Source of the DNA: Platerodrilus igneus
Taxonomy: Eukaryota; Arthropoda; Insecta; Coleoptera; Lycidae
Length of the DNA: 64,000 nucleotides
Direction of reading: 5' to 3'
Assembly (NCBI GenBank): GCA_036346225.1
Contig: JARFIW010000588.1
Coordinates: forward strand, 5,213,501-5,277,500
Shown piece by piece: positions 35,000 through 47,171 of the stretch. Within the stretch, counting starts at the first letter, position 1. Every line of letters begins with the position of its first letter. Made by a program: the position numbers and the translations under genes. Under the pieces are notes generated by a model. That model searched no databases and was not told the DNA's origin. It saw only the letters and a list, made by a program, of their open reading frames with translations.

Positions 35000-35891
35000 T
35001 GTCAAATCTTACTAGGTTTATATTTCGTGCTCTACTCTCCCTTGGTTTTCCCGAACTTACATCATCATACCTTTGCAGGTACTCCAAAAATATCTCCCTG
35101 TCAACTATGTTTTGTAATGCAACATGTTGCCTGACCTCTATCTAGAACTGCTTAGCTAGATATTCAATTATTTGACGATCTGTTAATGGTGAGCTTAGTT
35201 GTTTCGCTATACTGTACTTACGAATCGCATATTGTTCACGGGATCCCGCAATCTGCCCTTTGTATTTCCCTGTGATCAGATCATTCCTCACCTGGACCTG
35301 ACTATGGTCACCCCAATAATGTTTCAGAAATTTCTCCTCAAAATCTAAATATTACATTATATTCTGCCCTACAAAATTGTACCAGGATTCTGCGTTATCC
35401 TTTAATAAAGCTTTAACCACATTTAGTTTAGCCTGTTTATCGAACAAATTACAAACCAAGGTCTTAATATTATTTATAAAGATTCGTGGGTTCACCCGAT
35501 TATCGCCATAAAATTTTATTTGTTGTTCTACAGACATATTGCCAGAACAAATTCTTGGGCTATCCTCCGCTAAAGCCGTAATATTTTGTTTGATCCCCGT
35601 AGCTTCTCTTTCAAACCTCTCTAACTGGTCTCTACACGACTCACGCACGTCTGTTATTTTTCCGTTTATCTCCTCTTCACAAAAAATCTTCACTTCAATT
35701 TTTAATTGCCCTATTTCCTGCCTAATACTTGTTATATTCTTCTCATTCCTTTCTACTCTCAATTCGACTTCCCCCAATTTTACCGCTAAACTATTTTTGA
35801 AATGGAGTAAAATTAAAACCCAAAAGATTATTTTGACAAAAATAAAAGCCATAAGTTTGTCTACGTGAAGTCGAACTAAAATTTCCCACAA
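35000..35891 (-). pseudogene. element Z gag
   Basis: A 179-residue open frame starts at 35891 with a hydrophobic stretch. A charged region with coiled-coil character follows (residues 45-100), then SVEQQIKFYGDNRVNPRIF, INNIKTLVCNLF and NAESWYNFV, the gypsy capsid pattern. The rest (35350-35000) continues out of frame with QVQVRNDLITGKYKG and DRQIIEYLAKQF. No zinc knuckle seen. Confidence 0.6.
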
Positions 35892-37139
35892 TAAAACAAA
35901 ACAAGACGGGTGAAAACACGAGCTATAAGGAATTTACTATATAGAACTTGAATGCTACGTGAGGGACAACATCATTCAACAAGCTATTATCAAATTCATA
36001 CCGGAGAAAGACCAAGGTATGGACAATAAACAATAGCATGCCTTAAATTTTGATCGAAGGACGCGGATAACCAATGATGTCAGATGGAGGCATTGTTTTA
36101 AATACTACACAAATTTGATAAACAATCAGTCTTTCTTCAATCAAGAGTCGTGATAGAAAAGTTTGAAATTAAAAGTGAAAATATACGAGAGAGTTTGCCG
36201 TTAACTTAAAAATGTAAGTAAAAGCTTATTACTTAAACATAATTTTAATATTTATAATTTTAGGCTCTAGGTAAAAATCTAAATTAACAAATCGAAATTG
36301 ATACATAAATCTAAATTTGCAAATAAATCCGAATTTAAATATACATCGATTTAAATTTGCATTAAAACATTGATTTGCATCCACGCATCGGAACACAAAA
36401 CTGAGGATTGTCCTAAGCATTGAATGGGTGTTTGGCCAAGCGGTACCATAAAATCAACAAGTGAACTCAACTGAAAACAATCCAGAGGTACTAACTGGTC
36501 AACAGCACGCAGCAGCAGATTCAAGAATAGGGAGAACAAAAAGACACGCAAGGAAAACAAGAGGTCAGAACATTATCTAATAGCATAAGGCATTATTGTC
36601 TTTTTTAATTGAACGTTCAAGGGTATTTCCAAAAGTATGCAGCGTTATTTTTGCTGACTTTAAACTGACTAAAAGGAGCTATAATTTTGGGGATAAACAA
36701 ATTGATATCATTATTACTTTGATTCAGGGGTTTATTTAGTCGAATAGTGAATCATATTATCATATTATCAAGCTGTAAAGTGTATATAATTTTTTTTTAA
36801 TTATACAAATCTTGGTCAATTTCGTTTGTCTGATTCAAGTAGGAAAGTGGTAGATAAAAAGGGAGGTAAATTCTTTGTTATCGTAACGTCGTACACTTTG
36901 TGTGCCTTAGACTCAGCTAGTCGAGGCATATTTAAATTTTAGGTTATTTGGAGACGCAGAGCGGTGGCGGGCAGCAGGAAACTGAACGTTAATTACATCG
37001 GTGTGTGGCATTATCGTAGCAATATAATTATACAAATAATAGAATTACTCATAAGCAGACAAAATGTGGTAATCTGTCCTCAAAACGTGGCGGGGTCAGG
37101 TCAGATGACTCGCGAATGGACGGTGTTTAGACAGGAGCG
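35892..37139. other. stretch without recognised gene
   Basis: AT-rich. It probably includes the lost 5' LTR of element Z, which I could not delimit. Confidence 0.4.
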
Positions 37140-37697
37140 GTGCTTTTTGTGTATACGGATAAGAGTAAGTGTTCCAGATTTCAAACTAAATTTGCGGATT
37201 GGAACACAATCTTAAGTGCAAGTTGGTAGCTATAAAGAAAGCTATGGAGTACGTCATCACCCACTTGGGCACAAATGGGTATTGTATAGTTAACGATAGC
37301 AAATCGGCCCTGCTTGCTTTGGCAAATTTGGGCACCTCGACAGATCTTTTAGGTGACGCTTGGAGGATGACGCACACGACACTTGGGTTTCAGGATTTAA
37401 AGTTTGTTGGGTTAGGTCTGTAACGGGCATTTTTGAAGTTGAACATTTTACGCTTTTTCCCAATTCGTAAATACATTTCTGCAACTACTATCTCTATGTT
37501 TTATATTTATTAACTCCTTAGGCGAATGCATCGTATTATAATGAGTGGATATACAAGTTTAGATGATAGTCGACAAGAGTTTATGGTAACAACTAGTTTA
37601 CATAAACAGATTAGAGTGTAGTTCTGATGACATTTGAAGGAAGTATGCTTTAGCGGTAACGTGTTTTGTTTGACCACAAGTGTGGTTGTAAGGTCAA

Positions 37698-37990
37698 TGA
37701 CGGACGGTTTTATGGCTTACGCGTGCCTGATTAATTGTTTTTAGTTGTTTTTCTTGTGAGATAAATGTTTTACGGAACATTTGACGGACGGTTTTATTGC
37801 ATACGCGTGCCTGACTAATTGTTTTTAGTTGTTTTTCTTGTGAGATAAATGTTTTACGGAACATTTGACGGACGGTTTTATTGCATACGCGTGCCTGACT
37901 AATTGTTTTTAGTTGTTTTTCTTGTGAGATAAATGTTTTAAGGAACATTTGACGGACTTGCTTTAGTGATACACGTGCTTTATCCATTAT
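37698..37990. repeat. 84-bp minisatellite inside the solo LTR
   Basis: Units start at 37698, 37782, 37866 and 37950 (TGACGGACGG), exactly 84 bases apart. The minus strand is open through all units, but I regard this as a consequence of length divisible by three. Confidence 0.9.
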
Positions 37991-39082
37991 GGTTCTTTTT
38001 AGTTGTTTTGTCTTTTGATTTTTAAACTGTGTGTGCGATCTAGTTTCGCGGTCCTTTTCTTCTCAGAGTAGCGTATACTTTGGGATTATTTAAATACAGT
38101 GATACTGTAGTTTCTGAATTTTCTAACAACAAAGAATCTAAAATAGATCATGGCTTGCGCAAATTTCGTTATTTGCGAAATATAACAGATTACCGGTTTA
38201 CAAAGGTATTGGTTGAAGTTTCTCACTGCTTTTTCGAGGTTTATGAAAATAATATACATTTGATCCCAGTTGAAATTAAACTAGTGCTACGAAATATTTC
38301 GAAATTATTGTCTCAGGAAATAGAATTAACAAGAAATTTATCAATGCTACATAGTTCCGTCGCGGTATGGTGTCTGCTGCTAACCCCAGTGAAATGCGTA
38401 GGTATAATTAGTGTGACGTGTGATAAGTTCCATCAACACCCTCACATTCCAGGGTGAACTGCTTCGTTAGTGCAGGACATCGTGAATCTCACACTTCCGT
38501 TGCAAGGAAGCGTTGCTGAAGGACTTTTGTAAGTTGAACTATTTCCTACTGGTTATTACTTTAAATATCTATCCGTTGCTTTACCATATCTTTGTCGTTC
38601 TGATACCTTTTACAATAGACTTGCATGCTATTTTAAAACATAGAGAAAAAAAAAGAAAGAAAGAAAAATCAATACTACTGAATTACTCATACCAATTGTG
38701 TCTTATCTATTTATCTTTTGTCAACATTTTATCTGATTTATGTTTAATTGGTGTGTGAGGAAACGTTTCTGCTACTCCCCAATATTACCTCACTTTGTAC
38801 TAAACATTTTTCTGTATTGCTTTTACCGTTGTTATATTATATAGATTATCCAAACAGTTTCTTTTTTTTACATTCTACAAAGTACTGAATAATTTAGGCT
38901 TTTCATTGCTGCTATGCTTATTCTTTTTTTTTCAGGTTTGCTTAACTATTTTTCTTGCAGGTATTGTCACTAACTCCTTACCGCCGCATACATTATATGT
39001 CCGTCTGCTTTCTACAACCCCCCCCCCACTCTCCGATTGAGCCCGGTCAATTCTTTGATTTTCTTTGTGTTACGCACGCCTA

Positions 39083-39222
39083 CGAGCCACCGTAACATAA
39101 ATTTTTGGCGCCCAACGTGGCTGCTACGAGCCAACGTAACATAAATTTGGCGCCCAACGTGGAGCCACGATAAACGTGACATAAATTTGGCGCCCAATGT
39201 GACTGCCACGATTACCGTAACA
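39083..39222 (+). repeat. triplicated LTR end plus primer-binding site
   Basis: CGTAACATAAAT (39091), CGTAACATAAAT (39135), CGTGACATAAAT (39175) and CGTAACA (39216) are 44, 40 and 41 bases apart. TTGGCGCCCAACGTGG-like sequence follows each of the first three. The last is the outer end beside the target duplication. Confidence 0.85.
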
Positions 39223-39859
39223 GGTCGCATAACGGCAATCAGGGAAACGACAGAGCAGATGCGCTGACAAAAGACGCCGCAACCTGGAAGTTTCTTACAT
39301 CGTTTTCATCGGTATCGAGGTCGTTAATTGAGAAAAAGGAGTGAGAAAGCTTAATCCGACAGTGGGAAAAGATGTAGAAAAACCCTGCCACAGGTAAATT
39401 GACACACAAATTTATACCGACCATAGAAGCTGGAGATAAGATGTAGTTCAATCGTAAGATTAGTGCTGCTAGTAACGGGGCTCGGGATTCTGAAAGCGTA
39501 CCTGCGAACGACTGCTACGAATGCGTCGAAGACTCAGAAAGCGCTGAACACGTGCTGTTTTTTATGTGATTGACATACCTATTAAATATTTATTAAAGTG
39601 GTTCGTACTTTTTGGGTGTTTCAAATATCGAAGTAGGATATCACATCTTTTTTCTAAAAGTATATGTGTATTTTTGTTGAATAGAAACTGCATAGTGTTG
39701 TTAGAAATAAAACACTCAAACATTGTGTAAAAAATTTTAATACATTTTTAACAAGAACATACAATTTTATGACACGATTTTGTGGAATGTATAACAGTGC
39801 AAACAGTAGTTTCATAATTTTGTATTATTAATATGTTCATTCTGGACAACTAAAACTTA

Positions 39860-39865
39860 TTTATT
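39860..39865 (-). promoter_or_regulatory. polyadenylation signal of the His-rich gene
   Basis: AATAAA on the minus strand, about 80 bases after the stop codon at 39942-39944. Confidence 0.5.
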
Positions 39866-39941
39866 GTTCAGATACTTCAATTTGCTAATCATAAATTACA
39901 TCGTGTTTAATTGTGATGTTATGTACTTCTATCAGCTAAAT

Positions 39942-42401
39942 TCAATAATGATGTTTGGGTTCATGGTGTGATGTATGATGTGGCCAATGTGATTCGTGGT
40001 GTGGAGGAAAATGATGATGAGGAGGTTCGTGATGTGGTGGTGGGTGGTGATGTGGTGGTTCATGATGAGGGGGTTCATGATGTGGTGGTTCATGATGTGG
40101 CGGTTCATGATGTGGTGGTTCATGATGTGGCGGTTCATGATGTGGTGGTTACGTGATGTGGCGGTTCATGATGGGGCGGTTCATGATGTGGTGGTTCGTG
40201 ATGTGGTGGTTCATGATGTGGCGGTTCATGATGTGGTGGTTCGTGATGTGGCGGTTCATGATGTGGCGGTTCATGATGTGGTGGTTCGTGATGTGGTGGT
40301 TCATGATGTGGCGGTTCATGATGCGGTGGTTCGTGATGTGGTGGTTCATGATGAGGTGGTTCATGATGTGGTGGTTCATGATGTGGTGGTTCATAATGCG
40401 GTGGAATGTGGTTCTCGTGCTTATGTCCAAGTCCATATCCTCCAGGTATTGGCGTAGATAGCGAAATGGTTGCTACCATGGCAAGTACCAGAAAAGCAAA
40501 CTGCAATAAATATTATTATTAGAAATGTAACTTTCTCAAAGCAAATTCTAAAAAGTACCGTGAAGTTACTGCTTATGATATGGTTTTGACCTGAGCGAAA
40601 CTTGGAAATAGTTATCAATTAATAACAGTGTTCTACAGAAAAAGCTTTAGATTCAAACTTAACCTTTATTTTATTTTTGTAACTTAGAATTTAAAAATAT
40701 TAATAATTAAATACACTAAGGTGCTATAATTAATTGATCATTGTTACTTTGTTTGTCCTGAAAAGGGGTTGGTTTTGTTGCTACAAATGGATTATTTATA
40801 AAAACTGACTTTACTAAGCTATTATAAATAGTTTACTGTATGGTGAGGGCAATATAGGAAGCAATTTTTGTAAAAATTTGATTTAATAAATACAAACTTG
40901 CATCTCTAATATATATTAAAAAATTTACTAAGATGTTAAAAAATACCTTCCTTATCGAATCATACAATATTAAGTTCAGTTACCATAAATCATAAAATTA
41001 AACATTTGTTAAACCAAATTTTACTCTATGCTATTTTATAGCTTTCAGTTTTTATAAGACAAAGTATGTTGATGTATATTTGTTTACCACTGGATGTGTC
41101 AATATTTAAATTTGCGTTATCGCAGAAAGGCTTTCTAAAGATCAAAGTTAAATTAATTATTACTGAGGTATAACATAATGTATTTTTTTTAGTTCTATCA
41201 TTTTGAAATTTTTGTTATTTTATAAAACGTTTTAAAAGTTTATAAGTGAGATTGATTATGTTACTAGCTTTTGTGTTAAAGATTTTGTATGAAGACGTCG
41301 TGAAATCTTTATGAATTACTTAATCCAATTTTCCATATAGTGTTTTTGGTACCTACAAAGAAGCAAGAACGTTTTAAAAATAATTTGTTTCTTATCTATC
41401 TATAGCTGTAAAAGTTGAAATAATTTGTTTTCAATTATTTGTAAATTGATAAAAAGTTCTATATAATATTTTATTTTTCAATTTTAGATTAATACAAGCA
41501 TGTGACACCAACGCTAATTTTGATTTTTCCTCAGTTAAAAACCCTTACGTTAAAATTTGCGAAATTTTGTAAGGATTCCCATAACAATTATTTTTGTAGT
41601 CGGTTCCAGTTAATTGTTTGTCAATAACAAATAGAAATAAAAAGTTTAATATAATTTTCCTTGCATAATTATTTGAAAGTAAGAGAATTTCGAACATTAG
41701 ATGGTTTGTAAATTTTATAAATTTTAAAAAAAAATTGAGTTTATATCGTCTATTTAAGGGCAGTAATAATATGGTAGGACGGTTTAGAAATTATTCCATT
41801 GTTACTATATTTATGTTTTACTTACAAAATTTGTTTAAAATGGTTTGGATAATTTTTTAACAATATTAAAATGTTTTGGTTTTGAAAAATTACTTAACAA
41901 AATTTGCGAAGTACTTATAGCAGATATATTGCCTGAAACGGTCCTAAATTCTAAAAAAAACATACAAACTAGAAAATATTGAAATGATATATAAAATTTT
42001 CATTAATTAGTAAAAATATTAAGCATCAAAGTTTAAAATCAAAAATTAATTTATAAAACCAAATTTCCTTGTTGGCATTAGAAATGTTTATTATTTATTA
42101 GTATGTTGTAAAAAGCTTTACAGGACAATCAAAATAATATAAAAAACGTACAAATCTTAATTATATTTAATTTGTATAAGATTTTGTTAAATTCTTTTAC
42201 ATTAAAATTTTTATACAGCTCATTCTGGTACGCGCTTTTCTTTTTATTTAATATTAAACCTTCATTTATTGATTAGAAAACATTAAATAGATTTTTCTAA
42301 ATAAAATTGTATACATTAACAAACATTTTCGCGCGCTCAACAATTTGCAATAACTTAGTTTATTAATAATAATAAGGGTTACTTACCATACAGCGAGCCA
42401 T
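39942..42401 (-). CDS. secreted His/Pro-rich pentapeptide-repeat protein, two exons
   Basis: Exon 1 (42401-42387) encodes MARCM, followed by GTAAGT. After an 1,886-bp intron ending TATTGCAG, exon 2 (40500-39942) continues FAFLVLAMVATISLSTPIPG, giving a classical signal peptide. Next is a short GGYGLGHKHENHIPPHY linker, then about 20 EPPHH repeats, ending HHEPKHHY. The predicted length is about 190 residues. One extra base at about 40150 (TTACGTG where other units have TTCGTG) shifts the frame, while the frame beyond it keeps the repeats and a fitting end. That suggests an assembly slip or a very recent change. The protein should be secreted, and the histidine density suggests metal or pH-dependent binding. 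I do not recognise a family. It is the only likely host gene here. Confidence 0.8.
39960..40400. repeat. 15-bp coding minisatellite of the His-rich gene
   Basis: About 25 units of GGTGGTTCATGATGT, each one EPPHH codon block on the minus strand. Unit variants (GGC/GGT, CAT/CGT) are mostly synonymous. Confidence 0.9.
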
Positions 42402-42500
42402 CGTTCTTTCGGTGTTGTTTACACTTCTGAAGATGAATTAACTTTGAATTGAAAGCAATTACTGATACTGTCTATTAAAATTATTTCGTTTTATATGAAA
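42402..42500 (-). promoter_or_regulatory. core promoter and 5' UTR of the His-rich gene
   Basis: TATAAAA at 42495-42489 lies 32 bases before the A of an arthropod initiator TCAGTA (42465-42460). That spacing is textbook. The predicted leader is about 61 bases to the ATG at 42401. Confidence 0.7.
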
Positions 42501-43195
42501 TGTGGATGCCGCATCAATTGTGTATTTGTATTTTTAACCCATGTAGATTTTCCCACATATTGGTAGATTGCCATGTAATTACCATTGGGAATTCTATAGC
42601 CGTATTTTCCAATCTGTTTATACGAAAATATAGAAGGTATTATTTGCGATAACCTTGTTAACCTTCACGGAAAAATTTCTTAACAACCGATTAATTGAAT
42701 TTATATTACATTATTTAGTATCATTTCTCAGTAAATAGATGACACTTAAAATAATTATCATTTAGAATATAATCTAAGAATATGTAAGAAAAATACTAAA
42801 GATAATCAATCATCGATGACACTTTATTAAAATTCTCATTCTAACTTTGCGCAGTTAGTTTTAGTTTCCTCTACAATTGTGATCTTCGTCCGGAAGAATT
42901 CCTAAGAGCGTAGGGGTGCAAGGGCGCAATTTTAAAACCACTTCTAATTCAAATTATCTTCTTTTTTTAATTTAAAAATCATACAACACGATTAACTTAA
43001 ATTACTATCCCGCATCATTTCATTTATAACCTGAGCTCGGTCAATTTAAGATATACTGACTTTCATAAAAAACTCAACACAGAGAAGTTGTTGATCGATT
43101 TTAATAAAATTTACACAAAATGCTTATTGTGATGAAACATAAATGATTAAAATTTGCAAACAAAAGCATATAAATCAAAAAGTTTTTTCAATGAA
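42501..43195. other. upstream region of the His-rich gene
   Basis: AT-rich. I see no further gene. Confidence 0.5.
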
Positions 43196-43370
43196 GAGTT
43201 GCTCTACCACGATTTGCTATACACTCGTTTAAATAGCAGGGCATACTGTCAATTAAGTATATCTTTCAAGCTCCCTGAATCATAACCCGAAGATGCTGCA
43301 AGTCGTTTGATGGATGTGGTAATTCACTTAGCCTTCTAACAATCACATCACAAACATGTTCAATGTTTAG
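43196..43370 (-). pseudogene. Tc1/mariner transposase C-terminal fragment
   Basis: Minus strand: IEHVCDVIVRRLSELPHP, then LQHLRVMIQGA (stop), then YLIDSMPCYLNECIANRG. This is the tail of Tc1-type transposases (NPIEHLWD, LI.SMP.R...I...G). The DDE core is missing. Confidence 0.7.
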
Positions 43371-45763
43371 AAATCTGACAAGCGAGAAGGCTATGGGCAA
43401 ACAACAATTTTAGCTTCTTGCAAACAAACATCGTATTGCAACACTTGCCGTATGAGGGTGTAACATATCAAGTTCCGTTAGTTATATATTGTTGCGATAA
43501 TCACCATGTACTGTAGAAATAGAAATGTAGCGTAGAAGAAATAGTAGAAACCACGAAAAAATATATCTGCGTCATGACTTGTAACCGTATGTATTAAGTT
43601 GAAACTTTCAAGTTAATGTAGCATCTAGTTTATAAATACCAAATTAACATCAGTTGTGAAAAATATTTTATTTTCACACAAGTAGTTGCTTTTACTACTT
43701 TAAAATTGTCGTCTTAATACTTTAAGAGCTCATTACAGCAGGTTACCTACCATCTGCTGTAAAAGCGCGGGTTAGGGTGAGGTAGCATAGGGCGGGACGA
43801 AATGTTGAGATGTAGATATTCATTAGAAAAAAATATGATGTTTAATAATCCGCCTACTTGGTTTATGAAGTTCCAGGGAGGATATATAGATGGCAGTATT
43901 GTGAAACTTATTAGTACAGTTATAAACCTCACAGATAATTTAATTATACATATTCTCTAACATTTATAACCGGTGAAAACCTTTCAAATTTCGATATCCA
44001 AAGTAAAAAAAAATTATTAGGGAATAAGAAATTACAAGATTTAACATTCCTACGTTTGCATCGCACACTTATTTTACAATTTCTAATATGCAATTGACAC
44101 AGCTGTTATATTAATTAATTGGTCAATAAATGGAAAAAACGTATCTCTAATAAAAAATGTCTAGGTAAAGTGTCAAGTGGGCTTTGATTACAGTTTGTGA
44201 AAAGCTACAAATGTTGTTTTGGTTTCTTTTCTTATCACACCTTTGTTTTCAACGACAAAATAATAAACAAAGTGTACTGAATCGGACACAGTAAACAATC
44301 CTGTAGTAGAATAAAAATGCATGTCTTGCATTTTTAAGTAGTTCAAAATTTGTTTTGCTTTTATTTATTTACGTTTTGCATGCAGCTTGTCAAATTTTGT
44401 TCCATCACAATTGCGTATGGGAGTTTGTAAATGGTGAATTTGTACCAAAACCATAATGAACAAAAGTACATTTTACGTGTATTACAGAAGTTTCTGGGTA
44501 AAAAACTTAACTAAATGTGGTTTGTAAATTCTAATTAACCCTAAGAATTTTTATTACATTAATTCATATTACTACACAAGCCTAAATATGAGCGAAATAT
44601 TACTGGTGATTTTTCAAATTTTTCCCAAAACAATTGAACTTGAACATAAAAATTAAACAATTCTGTGTTTATTCTTTTTTACAAGTCTTACACTACTCAA
44701 ACTGGGGGAACACCAATTACCTGCTTCACTAAATAGGAAACCCAATCAAAAATTTATATAAATCCAAGGTTTATGAAGAACAACTCATTTCTATAATTGC
44801 TGAGACGCTAAATAATATCCATGATGAAAGTTATAAATAGATTTGCGAGCAATTACGATTATAGTCAAAAACTCTCATAAGGATAGTTTGATCTCAATAG
44901 ATGTTTGTTGTGTTAGTTTTATATAGCACGTATTCAAACCATTTCTGTTTTACAATAGTGTGTGACATGGAAGTTCTGAACTTTTCCACAGCAGCACATT
45001 GCAGGTGCATTTTTCTAAAAAATACTAATATTTGATTTATTCCATAAATAAACTGAATTGTAGTTTGCAATTTTGATGAAAATTCATAAAAATTATTCAC
45101 ACATTTGGGAAAGTTAGTGGTTTTGTTTAAATCGCTCTATTATCAGCAAAAAAATTTTTTTCAATTTAAAAAAACATATAACTTTTCCACATTGACAATT
45201 ATTTTATAAGTAACTTTTATTAAAATCGTTTTTAATTTGGGTGACTAATAGGAAAGAAATTTGGATCTTTAGAAATTTCGAGATGGCCGCTACTGTGATG
45301 AGCTCTTAATGGTTTAAAAATTCAATTAATATAAATGCAAGTACATTAAAATAAACATATATCAAATGTCCATTTTTATATTAGGATTCAAACATACATC
45401 CACATAACTCTCTCTGTCATTATCTTAAATAAATCTGCTCACGTATGTCGTTATTTAAAAACATATAGAAATCATATTGCTATCGTTCTCGTATCCATCA
45501 GTAAAGCTTTAAAAGAATCTTAAAGGTATGTCGTGAATTGCGCTAGGCGCCTGTGACGTAGATATCTTCTTTCGTGGTTACTAGTATAACAAGGGACGGG
45601 AACCTAAAACGCCGCCTGTACTCGGCTCAGCATGGGGAGTCAAAGGGTTGAAGTTAAAGCGGTGACACGCGGCAAGGCTTCCGCTTGGGGTAGTTTTAGC
45701 TATTAATAGCTACACCAGTGTGTTTCAATTGGTAAAATCTGTGTGCTAGATTCCGTAAGACAA
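43371..45763. other. stretch without recognised gene
   Basis: AT-rich. A GC-richer patch at 45590-45700 stands out in composition but gives no frame I can name. Confidence 0.5.
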
Positions 45764-46603
45764 TTAATGAACTTTAGTATTTTTAATCGTAGAATTCCGT
45801 TGCAACAGTTCTGTATAAAAAGCGTCACTGATTCCGGTCACCTGACTACTTGAATCGATCAAGCAACGAACACTTCCACCCTCGATCTCAACATTTAAAG
45901 TAGGTACAACCGTTACTGGTTTTACCTCAGCTTTATTTTCTTCTAAAATCTGACAAATCCTTATTAAACATAGTTGAAATCTCTCGATTATTATTATTAT
46001 TTGAAGAATTAACAATATTGTTGTTCTTTGAAGTTGGCTCAGTAGTGGACTGTTCAACAGTTTTTTGCTGGCTACGATTTTCGTACCTGACCGTTCTGCG
46101 ATTTTCATGATAATTATTATTCTGACGAGAGTAAGAATTATTACTAGCGTCACCTGGAGGACGCCCCTTCACCTGGTTTCTCCACGAATCATGAACTCTT
46201 TCACTTTTAACCTCGCGGATTGGTGCATCAATTCGCATAGCATCAACCCTCTTAAATGGTTTTCTATATCCTTCAGTGACCTATAACCAGCGTTTATTGT
46301 TCTTCGCCTAATTTCCGACAGAAAATGATCAACGCACATGTTAATCACCTCATCCTCTCCTAAAGATTTAGATAAATATTAAGCCTCCTTAATTAGTCTC
46401 AAAATGTAATCAGCTTTTGAGCCCCCCTCATACACGCCAAATTTAATATTAGCAAAGGTTTCCCTTTCCTTTTCTACCCCCCAATACTTTTTAAGAATTG
46501 CTCCTTGAATTCTGAAAAGCACTTAAAGTTGTTTAATTTCAGCCCAATCTAAGTTGGATTCTTTTAAACAACCTAATGTAAAATAAACTTTTTTATTCTC
46601 AGG
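45764..46603 (-). pseudogene. older gypsy fragment Y: gag 3' part and protease
   Basis: Minus strand. Gag continues from the far side of element X with GSKADYILRL and a basic, Asn-rich tail (SNNSYSRQNNNYHENRR). Then VRCLIDSSSQVTGIS follows, a protease site whose DTG/DSG triad has become DSS. The fragment ends near 45764 with no polymerase. It is interrupted at CAGG (46600-46603) by element X. Confidence 0.65.
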
Positions 46604-46786
46604 TGTAAGGTTGGCTCATAAATTATTAAAAAATAACTCCGATTGCAAAATAATAAACTAATATTTTATTCTTCTAATTTCATAAGCACCTGTACACCTA
46701 AGCATACAAGTAATCAACTCGACTCAAGAACGAACTTTTAACGATGTCGCCACCTTAATAATGGGGCGAAATTCAAAACTCTTACA
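46604..46786 (-). repeat. element X 3' LTR (uninterrupted)
   Basis: 183 bp. It contains CTCCGATTGCAAAATAATAA, the empty site that in the 5' LTR is split by the 52004-55623 insert. Confidence 0.8.
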
Positions 46787-47171
46787 ACTTGGCCTAACCT
46801 GGCATAATTGATTGACCTCAATCAACCGATTATGGCAAGTAACATAAAATATAACTAAGACATACCATAATAACAACGAGCACAAAAGCAGTACATAAAC
46901 TTAAAATTCATAAAGTACATAAGCATAAACATGTTTCATAGCTTGAAACTTAAGATATCATAAAACATAATATACAAACATGACCTGTAAAGATTCCTAA
47001 TATATTTACCACCTTAAATTGTCCTTTAGCATAATTTTTCCTAAATATATTTCTAACTTAAACAACACAATCAGGTAGGTATTAATAATCATTGGCAAGT
47101 GTGACTAAATAATAAATTATCTTAAATCTAAGTAACAATCGGATCCCTAATTTGACTTTTAACCCATGGTT

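Larger units (their letters stand above)
33500..35891 (-). mobile_element. Ty3/gypsy element fragment (element Z), internally deleted
   Basis: Minus-strand order is gag (35891-35000), protease (34628-34110), a short start of reverse transcriptase (34100-33960) and then directly the integrase C-terminus (33761-33525). The core of the polymerase, RNase H and the catalytic part of integrase are missing, a loss of some 2-2.5 kb. LTRs not found. Confidence 0.7.
37419..39222 (+). mobile_element. solo LTR, 1.8 kb, with triplicated end
   Basis: It starts TGTAACGGGC, ends ATTACCGTAACA, and is flanked by GGTC at 37415-37418 and 39223-39226. It cuts LINE RNase H at a point where the two halves otherwise abut. 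It contains an 84-bp minisatellite (37698-37990). It ends in three units of [..CGTAACA + TAAATTTGGCGCCCAACGTGG], each an LTR end plus a primer-binding-like site. A motif CACTCTCCGATTGAGCCCGG near 39027 is shared with the solo LTR at 47707-48976. Confidence 0.8.
37140..39570 (+). pseudogene. non-LTR retrotransposon RNase H and C-terminus, split by a solo LTR
   Basis: Before the insertion (37140-37418) the plus strand reads VYTDKSK, LVAIKKAMEYVI and NDSKSALLALANL, the YTDGSK, E and DSxSAL blocks of LINE RNase H. After it (39223-39570) comes SHNGNQGNDRADALTKDAA, the H-x-GxxGNxxAD block. The tail follows as KNPATGKLTHKFIP and CYECVEDSESAEHVLFFM, a CxxC...H ending common in Jockey/R1-type proteins. 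Small frameshifts occur after 39330. The reverse transcriptase that should lie upstream is not recognisable. Confidence 0.75.

Noticed and set aside
37694..37987. 97-codon minus-strand frame with a 28-residue repeat
   Set aside because: It is the 84-bp minisatellite of a solo LTR; the frame is open because the unit length is divisible by three.
39968..40461. Long plus-strand frames rich in Met, Trp and Val
   Set aside because: They are the antisense of the His/Pro repeat exon. The minus strand has signal peptide, splice sites and promoter.
45590..45700. GC-richer patch as a possible gene or foreign insert
   Set aside because: No open frame, repeat or RNA fold recognised; composition alone is weak.
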